Source: Parasponia andersonii (lineage: Eukaryota; Streptophyta; Magnoliopsida; Rosales; Cannabaceae). From it: 64,000 bases of DNA. The stretch spans positions 259,181-323,180 of the forward strand of contig JXTB01000176.1 of NCBI GenBank assembly GCA_002914805.1. The letters run 5' to 3'. Below, piece by piece: positions 12,300 to 22,566 of the stretch. Position numbers and translations under genes: made by a program. The notes under the pieces were generated by a model. The model ran no database searches and was not told the DNA's origin. It worked only from the letters and a program-made list of their open reading frames with translations. How positions within the stretch are numbered: the first letter of the stretch is position 1; the number at the start of each line of letters is the position of its first letter.

Positions 12300-14046
12300 T
12301 GTGAAATCCTGCAAAAAAATTGTCCCGCAAAAAATTGTAACGACAAATTGGTCTTTTGACAAAAAAAAATGAATGAATTTAAATGGATTTGGGTCTAAGT
12401 TTATTTGGGCAAAAAATGTAAAAAAAGTTTAAAAATTGGGGGCAAAATGTAATTATTCAAGGATGTTTTGAGAAGATTTTCAGAAAATTAGGTCTAAGTG
12501 CAAATAAGCAAAACATTGTCCAATTAACAAGAAATTGACATGTGGCATTACAGTTACGGAAATTGCCTATAAATGCTTGCATTTCCTCTTTCTTTTTTGA
12601 TTTAGCCCCCACGAAGACCCGTCACTTCCAGCCACCGTCGCTCTTCCTCCGACCACCGTTGGAGCTCGTCGCCACCTGGAAACGACGTGCCATCGCCGGA
12701 TGAAGCTCCCGCCCGCTAGAATCAGACGCATCGGAGCCCACGATCGCCGGAAAACGACAAAAAATGCCGCAGTTTTTTGGCTCACCAAAGCCGATTCCGG
12801 CCACCGTTCGCCGCGAAATTGGTCGCAGTGGACTCGTCTCATCACGAGCAATTTGGTGGTAGGTACCTCATATCTCAATTTTTCTCCGTTTGATTTTAAT
12901 TTCGTTAGACAGTTTTGTGTGTAATTGGTTTTAAAATTAACTTTTCGATCAGACCGTTAGATTTTAAAACTAATATCATTTGTGGAATCTATGTTGAAAA
13001 TGGTGAAAAATGAGATATATATTGACTATGTTCCAAAACAGGCCCAAAAAACGAAATCGGACGGCTCAAATTTGCCTCGATTTGTGTGTCGTGGGGGTCC
13101 GCATTTGACAAATTATATGTCTAACCTAGAGTTTTTGGGTGCTCTGAATTCAGTGGTGAACTCCGTTTCATGATTTGAAGCTCCGTTTGAAAATCAAGTT
13201 TTCAAACCAAGGAACCAAAGTTTCGAAAACGACGTCCGCTCTTCAAAACGACACCCAAACGACGCCAAACTTTCTCCATAGCCTTGTAATGCTAGTTGGA
13301 CGCTCGATAGAGGTAGGGATTCGATTACTTGATTCAAAAATTAATTTAATTTATGAGTTTCACATATTTTCAAAAAATATAGAATTTCGTGAAATAATTT
13401 ATAAAAATTGTGTTTATATCCATTTTTGACCTGATTTGAGATATAAACTGCCTGAAAGACACATCACACTGGTTGGCGTGTCATATATACTGTTTTGGAT
13501 TGATTTCTGTAGGAAATTGAATTTTTGGGTTTTGATAGAAAATAGCTGTTGTAATGCCGAAATTTTTAGAAAATCCAAAATAGTTTGAGAACTCTGTTTT
13601 GAGGATTAGAAGTGATTTGATTAAAGAATACTGCATAGTTATTTTGAGATTTTGTGGAAATATGGTATATCCTTGTCCTATCATTCATATAAAAATTGCA
13701 TACATTCACACATTTACGATAACCTACATTGGGTGATCGGACTTACGATGCCCCACATCGGGTGGTCAGACATGGTTTGTATTATTTATGTCTGAGTTTG
13801 AGTGTGAGATAATTTGTGATGTATGACTATTAAAATAATTGTTTTATTTACAGTCTACGTTCAATGAGTGACGCATAACTGTGAGATTTTATTTTCAATT
13901 AAATATTTTGTTGAGGCCACTTTTGAAAGGTTAGAGACCCCGAGGTAAAATTTTGAATAAATTGAGTCTTTTTATTTATTTATTTTTGATATTTCTAATT
14001 TATGAAATACCCATTCTGCTACTGACCCTGGCCTTAGGTCGTGACA
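12300..14046 (+). repeat. 5' LTR of the Tekay-like element, internally deleted
   Basis: It begins TGTGAAATCCTGC and ends GTCGTGACA directly before the primer-binding site. TATAAAT at 12568-12574 is the likely promoter. It is about 490 bp shorter than the 3' LTR. At 13767-13775 it jumps from the 29-bp minisatellite (only two units here, 13718-13773) straight to GACATGGTTTGTATTATTTA, which in the 3' LTR lies at about 30178. It also keeps 19 bp (GCATTACAGTTACGGAAAT, upstream of TATA) that the 3' LTR has lost. Confidence 0.9.
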
Positions 14047-14053
14047 GAAAATT

Positions 14054-14066
14054 TGATATCAGAGCC
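14054..14066 (+). other. primer-binding site (initiator-Met tRNA type) of the gypsy element
   Basis: TGATATCAGAGCC begins 8 bases after the LTR end. The usual plant site complementary to initiator methionyl tRNA is TGGTATCAGAGCC, so one base differs. Confidence 0.85.
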
Positions 14067-14191
14067 AAGTTTTAATTTAAAATACTCAGAGTGTGTCACT
14101 CATTAAACTAGATTGGACATTTCTTTTATATAGGTCGTACAAAATCATCATCTTACTAATACGTTGGACATATTGAAATAAGATCAAGAAA

Positions 14192-14867
14192 ATGCCTCCA
14201 AGAAGAAGAGCGCCTCAACCTAAGAGAGAACAAGATGCTCCTCCATAATAAGACCCTCCTACTTTAAATATTGTTGATGCTCTTCAACAAGCTATGCAGA
14301 GGATACCTGGTCTTATGACAAGGCCGACTGCTGAAAATGACCGATCTAAAAGCTTCAGGGATTTTACTAAGCTGAACCCACCAAACCTTTATGGCGAACA
14401 CGATCTCACAGCTGCACTGAGATGGCTTAGAGAAGTTCAGAAGAAATTTGATACCTTGGCAGTATCAGCAGAGTTTAGAGTAGGCTTTGCAATCTACTTG
14501 CTTCAGGATGCTGCTGATCATTAGTAGAACACTATTAAGTTGACTCATGACACTACCACTATGACTTGGGAACAGTTTCATGAACTATTCAGAGCATAGT
14601 ATGCCAATGACGACAATGTTAATGAGATGCTAAAACAGTACAATATTTTGCACCAAGGTAGTATGACTGTTGATGAATACTATGCAAGTTTGTGGAACTC
14701 TCCTAGTATGCTCATACACTGGGAAATCATTTGAGATTGCAAGTGGTTCATTCCAGAACCAACTTAAGGCCAGAGATTCACACCAGACTAGAGCCATTTC
14801 CAATTACTATCCTTATTAAGGCTTATGATACAACTCAGAGAATTGAAGCTACACTGATTAGTGATAG
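14192..14867 (+). pseudogene. gypsy gag, 5' part (before the copia insertion)
   Basis: ATG at 14192 opens MPPRRRAPQPKREQDAPP, a basic start usual for chromovirus Gag. The capsid-like part includes SKSFRDFTKLNPPNLYGEHD, ALRWLREVQKKFDTL (about 14350-14460), then TMTWEQFHELFRA and GSMTVDEYYASLW. This is the retrotransposon gag domain that builds the virus-like particle. Stops interrupt it at about 14246, 14522 and 14597, and the frame shifts near 14730. The copia element enters at 14873. The gene resumes at 24229. Confidence 0.88.
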
Positions 14868-14872
14868 AGGAA
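14868..14872 (+). other. target site duplication of the nested copia element (left)
   Basis: AGGAA here is repeated at 24224-24228, immediately outside the two LTR ends. Copia integrases make 5-bp duplications, so this confirms insertion into the gypsy gag. Confidence 0.92.
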
Positions 14873-16524
14873 TGCTGGTGTTAGCTGGAATAAATTTTTG
14901 GAAAATATTTTCATAAAATTATTTTCAAGAACACCATAGTTTTGTAAAATCAAGAAACATAACGGAATTGGTAGTTTAAAATTTTTCTTTCACAAAACGT
15001 TTCAGATCGTGATCTAACATAAATTAACTCTTAATCTAGACAAGAACAATTCCCAGATTCACTCCATAACCTTCTCGTCTACCCGTCTATTCTCGAAAGC
15101 CGTTTGATTGATCTGGTGGATGGTCACCTTCTTGATTCCCAATAAAGAGATCTGCAGATGAACAAGAAGACAATCTCCTCGAACCGATTTCTCCGGGATG
15201 ACTAAAACACCAAGGACAGTGAATCTCTAATGGTGGTCGATTTTCTCTGCTCTCTCTCTCTCTCTGTTATGCGTGTGAAAATATCTTTCATTAGAGTGTT
15301 TCACGTGTAACACTTGTATATATATGCTAGAGAACTTTTCTCTTAACTATAGAGAGATTAGTAAACCCTAATGGGCTTATTGGGCTTGTTGGGCTCAATT
15401 AATCATCAAATAACTATTGGGCCTTAATTTGAGCTAGACAGGAGACCAGATGGATCCATAAAGCCTAAGGTCCAATAAACCATATACCCAATATCATAAT
15501 TAACTCTTAATTATGATTCGGCCTTGTCCATTAATATTGGGGCATACCACTATAGGCCCAATATTGAACTCTTGGACTAAATATCATTTATTTTTCTGTA
15601 AAACTTATTAACAATTAATTAGCTTGATCCATTTAGCATATACTATACCTATAGACTTACCCCCAATGCAATGCCATACTAGTAGGGTGAAATTACTGTA
15701 TTACCCCTCTAGTACATATTTACCTTTGAGTTGCCATTTTTCATCTAATGGATAATAGGTGACTATAGTGTTTGTATCTGCTTATACCAATATAGTCAAA
15801 TTTACATAGTGAATACTGGGGCTCTGGTTTATATTATCCAAGTACTTGAAAAAACTTAAAGTGACATCATATGCATGGTGTCCATCATGAAAAATATTCT
15901 ACACATTTCATATACCTTATCTTCCAAAATACCGGAGTTCGAACCATAAATCGGAACTAGTCCTTTAGTAACTCAAAAAGATAAAACACATGAAAGTAAG
16001 TTCGTTAATAAATAGGATTAAGGTTTTCTACAATAGTGCTAGATTAGTAAAATTAGAAATTTTAGTTACGGCACTTAACCTCAAATTCTAATTAAGTAGG
16101 TCCTGCTCGATGCTGTTATAATTTTCTTATAACATACTAGTGTTTCTGTCCGAAGACTCACTTCGATAATTAGAGACTTCATTAATTAAATAAACAACAC
16201 TACATTCTATGGCATAGTAAAGTATTCTATCTTCAACATGTAGAATGCGAACAATTTAATTTAGAAATAATAAAATAAAGAATATAATGTCTCCCACATA
16301 TGAACTCATCATAGAATAATTCTTTATTAATCATTTCATGTCTTGGAATCTTTTAGATGTTTGCATAAGATAAACATACACATCACTTGTATATCAATGG
16401 GACATAAATGAAATAGAAATTCATAACATGGAATTTATTAATAACAAATAGATACTAAATAATCCAATAAATATTGTTTATAATGTCTAAATAATAAACT
16501 ACTTTATAGGATATTATTCCAACA
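14873..16524 (-). repeat. 3' LTR of the nested copia element
   Basis: On the minus strand it starts TGTTGGAATAATATCC next to the polypurine tract and ends AGCTAACACCAGCA. It is about 1,652 bp, against 1,657 bp for its partner. A CT-rich run at about 15245-15267 is shorter than in the other LTR. Confidence 0.93.
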
Positions 16525-16537
16525 ATCTCCCACTTGG
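16525..16537 (-). other. polypurine tract of the nested copia element
   Basis: On the minus strand the sequence CAAGTGGGAGAT runs directly into the TGTTGGAATA start of the LTR. This is the common plus-strand primer of plant copia elements. Confidence 0.88.
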
Positions 16538-16540
16538 ACT

Positions 16541-17240
16541 TTAAAACAGATGTGACATATCATGTAGTCCTATTCCTTCTACCTGGTCCTCAAATACTTT
16601 GGTAACCAAAGATTTGCTAAAAGGATCAACAAGGTTCTCTGCAGACACTATCTTACTCACTATCACGTCTCCTCTTTGAACAATTTCTCTGAGTACATGA
16701 TATTTCCTCTCTATGTATTTTCCCCTCTTGTGGCTTCTGGGCTTTCTGGAGTTAGCAACAGCTCCACTGTTATCACAGTAAAGTATCATAGGTTGCTGTG
16801 CTCTAGGTACTACCTCAAGATCCAAAAGGAAATTACGAAGCCAGACCCGCCTCTTTAGCTACTTCAAAAGCCGCCACATATTCGGCCTCCATGGTTGAAT
16901 CCACAACACAAGATCGCTTGATACTCCTCCATATAATGGTTCCACTACCAAGGGTAAAGACTGAACCAGAGGTTGATCTTCTAGAGTCTTTATCAGATTG
17001 AAAGTCTGAATCAGTATATCCAACAGGTATTAGATCTTTTCCAGAGTATACAAGCATATGATTTCTAGTTCTCCGAGGATACTTTAGAATATGCTTGACT
17101 GCACCCCAATGTTCAGGTCCTGGATTGGATTGGTAACGACTTACAATCCCAACAGCATAACAAATATCTGGTCTTGTGTAAAGCATGGCATACATGAGAC
17201 TTCCTACTGCCAAAGCATAAGGAATATTTCTCATCTATTG
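16541..17240 (-). pseudogene. copia RNase H
   Basis: On the minus strand: PYALAVGSLMYAMLYTRPDI and YAVGIVSRYQSNPG (the RT/RNase H connection), then VGYTDSDFQSDKDSRRSTSG (first catalytic Asp in TDSDF), STMEAEYVAAFEVAKEA (catalytic Glu), LYCDNSGAVANS (second Asp) and a tail ending GIGLHDMSHLF. RNase H removes the RNA strand during reverse transcription. All the key acidic residues are visible. A frame shift at about 16830 separates the Glu block from the second Asp block, and a stop at about 17235 separates it from RT. Confidence 0.92.
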
Positions 17241-17985
17241 CTTCTCTTTTTCTGTCTTAGGAGAATTCTCATTAGACAGAGCAATTCCTTTACGAAAGGG
17301 TGTTAAACCTTTCTTAGAATTATGCATTGTAAACCTTATCAGTATTTTGTCTACATATGAAGCTTGTGATAAAGCTATGCATTTGTTCTTTCTATCTCAT
17401 AGAATCTGTATTCCTAGAACATAGCAAGCTTCACCTAAGTTCTTCATATCAAATTGTTGTGCTAACCAAACTTTCACTGATGATAATGATCCAACATCAT
17501 TCCCAATTATTAGAATATCATCAACATACAGTACCAGAAAAATCACTTTATTATCCTGAATTCTTTTATAAACACAAGGTTCATCTATGTTTCGTTCAAA
17601 ACCATAAGACTTAAGTACTTCATCAAATCTTATGTTCCATGATCTAGATGCTTGCTTGAGTCCTTAAATATATCTCTTAAGTTCACAAACTTTTCTTTCT
17701 TGACTCTTTTTTACGAATCCCTCTGGTTGTATCATATAGATACGTTCATCAAGATTGCCATTCAGGAATGCATTCTTAACATCTATTTGCTATATCTCAT
17801 AATCAAGAGATGCAGCGATATATAAGAGTATGCGAATAGACTTGATCATAGCTATAGGAGAGAAGGTTTCTTCATAATCGATAGCTTCTTTCTGTGTATA
17901 ACCCTTTCCAACTAACCTTGCCTTGAAAGTCTCCATTTTTCCGTCTATTCCTCTCTTTCTCTTAGACCCACTTACACCCAATGGG
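17241..17985 (-). pseudogene. copia reverse transcriptase
   Basis: On the minus strand: FKARLVGKGYTQKEAIDYEE (from about 17930), then VKNAFLNGNLDERIYM, GLKQASRSWN and LYVDDILIIGND with an intact YVDD box at 17517-17528. YVDD holds the catalytic aspartates that copy the element RNA into DNA. Three stops occur at conserved codons: a TAG before QIDVKNAF (about 17790), a TAA in the YGLKQ motif (about 17666), and a TGA in QILRDRK (about 17400). So the enzyme is not made from this copy, though its active site is preserved. Confidence 0.93.
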
Positions 17986-18162
17986 TTTTATCCCTTCAGG
18001 TGGATCTACAAGTTCCCAGACTTTATTAGAGTACATGGAATCTATTTCGGATTCCATTGCCTTTTGCCAGAGATCTTTATCAACATCATCCAGTGCTTCA
18101 TTGTAGGTGTAAGGATCAGATTCTTGGTCACAAGACTCTCCTATTCCTAGGTATCTTTCAGG

Positions 18163-18516
18163 TTATCTCACAACTCTCCCACTACGATGAGGATCCAATG
18201 TTTGTTGAATTTCAAGTGATTTATCTTTTCTAAGTGCTTTCTCTATCTTATCTTCTGTAGATAGGCTGATAACATCATCAGTTAATTCTTCTAGAACTAA
18301 CTTACTTTTGGGCTTGAAATCTTCCATATAGTTTTCTTCCAAGAAAGTAGCATTTGTACTCACAAGCACTTTCTTTTCTTCAGTACTATAGAAATAATAC
18401 CCTCTAGTTCTTTTTGGGTAACCTACAAATAGACACAATTCAGATCGTGATTCCAACTTAGTCATTTTCCCTTTCAACACATAGGCTGGACAACCCCAAA
18501 TATGGATATGACACAA
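18163..18516 (-). pseudogene. copia integrase C-terminal region and linker
   Basis: On the minus strand the open stretch contains IWGCPAYVLKG, SELCLFVGYPKRTRGYYFYS and VLVSTNATFLEENYMEDF. This is the conserved region after the catalytic core, leading into an acidic linker (LVLEELTDDVISLS) before RT. A stop at about 18517 splits it from the core domain. Confidence 0.9.
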
Positions 18517-18615
18517 ACTAGGTTTATGTCCTTTTCATACTTCAAATGGAGTCTTAGGTACTGACTTAGAAGGAACTCTATTCAGCAGGTATATAGCAGT
18601 TTCTAAGGCATAACC

Positions 18616-19515
18616 CTAAAAAGATACGAGTAATTGTGAATAACTGAGCATCAACCTAACCATATCCAAAAGTGTCATATTTCTTCTTTCAGCAACACCA
18701 TTTAGTTGAGGCATACCAGGTGCTGTGAGTTGGGATAGGATCCTATTTTCTGTGAGAAATTCAAAGAATTCTCCGGAGAGGTATTCACCACCTCGATCAG
18801 ATCGAAGGGTCTTTATGTTCTTTCCTAACTGCTTTTTAGTTTCCGCTTTGAATTCTCTGAACTTTTCAAAAGAATCCAATTTGCGTTGCATTAGGTAAAC
18901 ATAACCAAATCTAGAATAATCATTCGTACACGTAATGAAGTATTCAAATCCTTCTCGTGCTTGAATATTCAAGGGCCCACAGACATCAGTGTGGACTAAC
19001 TTAAGACATTCTTGAACTCTAAGACCTTGTTCAGTAAATGGTCTTTTAGTCATTTTACCTTTCAGACAGGATTCACAAGTTGATAATGGATTGACTTCTA
19101 ACGAACTTAGAGGTCCATCATTGACTAACCTTTGAATTTTGTTTAGGTTAATATGACTGAGTCTCAAATGCCAGAGATAAGTTTCATCATTAGTACTCAC
19201 TTTCACTTTCTTATGTTTAGATTCTATATATTTAGAAACATTTTCAAGATTGTGCAATGAGATACTTTTAGGTTGAATAAAGAAAATATTACTCCTATGA
19301 GTACCAGTGCAAATAAGACTTTTATTTTTTCTAATAGAAACTTTATTGTCAAAATGAACAGAATAACCTTGTCTCATTAAACAGGAAACGGAAATCAAAT
19401 TCTGTTTAAACACCGAAATATAATAACAATTCTTTATTTCTAAAAACCTAAAATCATCGAAATTCAAAATAACATCTCCTATTGCACGAGCTTCAACTAT
19501 TGAGCCATCTCCCAA
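18616..19515 (-). pseudogene. copia GAG-pre-integrase and integrase core
   Basis: A 299-residue open stretch on the minus strand. The zinc-binding pre-integrase part reads YLWHLRLSHINLNKI then CESCLKGKMTKRPF (HHCC type). The core reads LVHTDVCGPLN (first Asp), TLRSDRGGEYLSGEF (second Asp) and LNGVAERRN (Glu), so all three members of the DDE triad are present. This enzyme inserts the DNA copy into the host genome. It ends with a stop at LLVSF, about 100 residues before the next open part, so the protein is broken by point changes and not by a large deletion. Confidence 0.95.
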
Positions 19516-19668
19516 TCACAACGTGAACTTTTCACTAACAAACTTCCTAGTTTCCTTAAACCCCTGCAAAGTATTACAAACATGGTCAGTGGCTCCCGAA
19601 TCTATGATCCAAGAATCGATAGAATCAACTACATGACAAGCCTCAATGAACAACAAATTATCATTACC
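19516..19668 (-). pseudogene. copia aspartic protease remnant
   Basis: On the minus strand the active-site motif DSWIIDSGATDHVCNT is readable (about 19565-19620), followed by a stop just before LGDGSIVEARAIG, which continues into the integrase frame. The DSG triplet of retroviral-type proteases is intact. Confidence 0.85.
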
Positions 19669-20510
19669 TTATTTGTCCTTGCCGTTGTCCTTCTCCTTTT
19701 TAAGGGCTAGGTAAGTTTTGCAGTTCTTCTTCCAATGTCCATCCTCACTGCAGTAGAAAAATTTTCCCTTTGGTTTCGCATCCTTCTTGGTCTTCTTTTT
19801 CTTTGGAGCCAGAGAAGTAAGAGTCTTTTCCTTCCCCTTACCTTTGCCTTTCGACTTAGGTTTGGAAGGACTAGCTTGAGCTACATTAGCCTCAGATGAC
19901 CCTGACTTATTCTTCTTAAGAATATTCTCTGTTATTTGCAGATCTTTCATTAGGCCAGTAAGAGTATAATCCTTCCAGCAAATCTCATGATCAATCTTAA
20001 ATTGATTGAAAGTGTCTGACAATGTATTCAAAACTATGTCAATTTGGGTGTCACAATCAATTTCAGCTCCAAGGATTTCCAGTTCTTGAGGTATGCGATG
20101 ATTTTCATCATATGTTCCCGAACTAGAGTACCCTTCTTTTAAAGAAGATTCATAAATGCACTTATAGCCTTATTTCTAGCTTGACGACCGAGACTGGCGA
20201 ATATTTCGTCAATACTCAGCATAATGTCAACAGCAGTATCCATCCGACGATGTTGTTGTTACAATATATTGCTCATTGAGCCAAGTATATAGCACTTAGC
20301 CATCTTATCAGATTGCTTCCACTTATCATATAAGTTTCTTTCATTTTTGATGGATTCCTCAATTGGCTGAGCAGGACATAAAGTGGTAAGAACTCACTTA
20401 TGTTTATCAGCAGTAAGCACTATGTCTAGGTTACATTTCCAGTCTACATAGTTTTTACCGTCCAGCTTGTTTTGTGTGAGTAAAGTGGATAAGGGATTAA
20501 GTACTATATC
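19669..20510 (-). pseudogene. copia gag (UBN2 type)
   Basis: On the minus strand it starts near 20510 with LDGKNYVDWKCNLDIVL, continues through YDKWKQSDKMAKCYILGSMS, and ends with a lysine-rich stretch and the zinc knuckle FFYCSEDGHWKKNC (about 19735-19780). The knuckle of this family is CX2CX4HX4C; here the first Cys is Phe, so zinc binding would fail. At least four stops interrupt the first half. Gag forms the particle that packages the element RNA. Confidence 0.9.
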
Positions 20511-20666
20511 TACTAAAAAATAAATAAATATTCCACGTATAAGCAAACATCATTTATTATGTTTCAAATAATTAACATAAAGTATTTCAGCATACAATAT
20601 GCAAGTGAAGTATCCCTAAGACTATCACTTATATTCATGGTAATTTAACCTACCACTGATTACAAG

Positions 20667-20969
20667 CCTCCTACGGGAAGTCATGCAATCAGCAAGTCAA
20701 ACTGAAATAATTTCAATTAGTAAATAGACAGATAACTCTTATCCCATATTTCTAACTACCATTCTCTTTGGTCTTCTAATTGACTAATAAGAACTCCTAC
20801 GGGAGGATATTAATGTTTTTGAGTTGAGTGTTTAACCATTGTTTCGGTAACTAAGCTTTCTATATAAGACCGTCTCCTACAGGCGATCAGCCTCATATAG
20901 TCTACCTAGTATCTTATCCTTAGAAGCTCATTTCGAGTATTATCTAGACGAAAAACCCTCATACAGGAG
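20667..20969 (+). repeat. four short CTCCTACGGGAG-like motifs in the copia leader
   Basis: The motifs are CCTCCTACGGGAAG (20667), CTCCTACGGGAG (20794), TCTCCTACAGGCG (20873) and CCTCATACAGGAG (20957). Each is an imperfect inverted repeat that could form a small hairpin. Spacing is about 127, 79 and 84 bp. Confidence 0.6.
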
Positions 20970-22036
20970 CTCAGCAAGATTCTGAGGCAAGGCTCATCCT
21001 AATACATAACGAACCAACAATGAAGGCTATAGGTATCACATACCTTCTCCTATTCAATATTTTATAATAAGGGATTTATAGATTTTACCCAATTATTTAA
21101 CTAGTTTAGTAACTTAAAATCAATTATGCATGCATGTCCATATTTGTATGAGACTAGCTCTCTAATTTTCTATATGATATATTATTAAAGATAATGTAAT
21201 AATACTTAATTATTAGGCATGCATGCAACATTGTCCTAATAATAACAAAGTAGTAAGCAGATAAATAATTAATTATTAATGATTTATTAATATACAGTAA
21301 TTTAAAATTATTTAACATTTAAATAATTCTAATTGATAAGATGATGTTAAATATTTAAATATGGAAGATAATATTTAAAAATTAAATTAGAAAAAATTTT
21401 CACAAAATCTAATCAGTTTAAATAAAAGATTTAACTAATTAAATCTCCTTAAATATCTCAAATTTAAATTTCAACTTTTGAAATCTTAATTTGAATTTAA
21501 CTTCCTTAAATATCTCTCATTATCTTATCCTGTTAGATTTGAATTCAAAATTCAAATTTTGAAGATTTGAAAAGATATTCTGATTTAAATTTAAATTTCA
21601 AATCTTTATAAAATTCAAAATTTAAGAGATAGAAGATTTTACAAATAAAATCTCCTACAATATCTCTGATTTGAATTTAAACAAATTTAAAATTCAAAAA
21701 TAGATTACCAACTATCATATAATCAGTTTTTTTAAAAAAATATCTATTCAAATTTGAATTTAAAACTAAAAGGATATTATCTCATAATATCTAATTTTTA
21801 AAAATTTCCATTTTAAAATATCTCTAATTATTCAAATAATAATTAAGATATTATGGATATCAATCATATCCATAATTCAAATTAAAATATCCTATCATTT
21901 AAATTTTGAAAATTCAAATTTAATAGGGATTTTAAAATTTTGAATTTAAAATTTAATCTATCAGTTTTCATAAAACTATGGATAAATTAAATTAATTTTA
22001 AAATGAAAATAATTAAATTATGGCAGGAAATACAAA

Positions 22037-22194
22037 TGTGTCGGGACAAGCTGACAAACGGAACGGGAAGCCGGTATGCGGCTACACTCGGGACAACTAC
22101 CGGGCGCCAACGGGCTCGCATAATGCTATACGGCCTCGTTCGGGACAACTCTTAAGCGACAACGGGCTCGCGTAATTCTCGCACGTCAAATGTA
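22037..22194 (+). repeat. GC-rich minisatellite (about 50-bp units) next to a gap
   Basis: CGGGACAA(G/C)T occurs at 22042, 22089 and 22141. Each is followed by an AACGGG word, and the last two by AACGGGCTCGC(A/G)TAAT. Periods are 47 and 52 bp. The block is sharply GC-rich inside almost pure AT sequence and runs straight into an N gap, so the true copy number is unknown. Confidence 0.7.
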
Positions 22195-22223
22195 NNNNNN
22201 NNNNNNNNNNNNNNNNNNNNNNN
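22195..22223. other. assembly gap (29 N)
   Basis: A run of undetermined bases between the minisatellite and a poly-A tract inside the copia leader. Confidence 0.99.
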
Positions 22224-22548
22224 AAAAAAAAAACAGTTTTCATAAAACTCCAAAACTATTAAAGATCAAAACATTTCCATACATAGTTTTATCAAGAACA
22301 TAAAACATGAACACATAGAAATCAAGAACATGCAGGAAAACGAAAATCAAAATAAACATGATCATTTCCTTATAGCAATATCTAATCAAATAATCATTCA
22401 AACTCATTGAATCTATTGACCATCATACAAACTAGAGCTTACTCATAATATGAACAAGACCAAATATAAACAAAACCTTTCCATAAATCAAAAACATCAA
22501 TCAACAAGAGAATTGACCGGAGTAAAATATGCTAGATCAACAATAAAA

Positions 22549-22565
22549 CCATGCTCTAGTACCAA
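22549..22565 (-). other. primer-binding site of the nested copia element
   Basis: On the minus strand TTGGTACTAGAGCATGG begins one base inside the LTR end. This matches the initiator-Met tRNA type (TGGTATCAGAGC) with small changes and confirms the minus orientation. Confidence 0.85.
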
Positions 22566-22566
22566 T

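Larger units (their letters stand above)
20511..22548 (-). other. long AT-rich leader of the nested copia element
   Basis: About 2 kb lie between gag and the primer-binding site, more than most copia leaders. 20660-20970 has four copies of a motif like CTCCTACGGGAG. 21300-22020 is almost all A and T with many AATTTAAATT-type words. 22024-22194 is an abrupt GC-rich minisatellite, and 22195-22223 is an assembly gap. I see no coding capacity. Confidence 0.7.

Noticed and set aside
12567-12878. Minus-strand open frame in the GC-rich part of the gypsy 5' LTR, with a related frame at 28479-28670 in the 3' LTR
   Set aside because: The similarity is explained by the two LTRs being copies of one another. 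The frame has no start-site or codon signal of its own and is not kept intact between copies.
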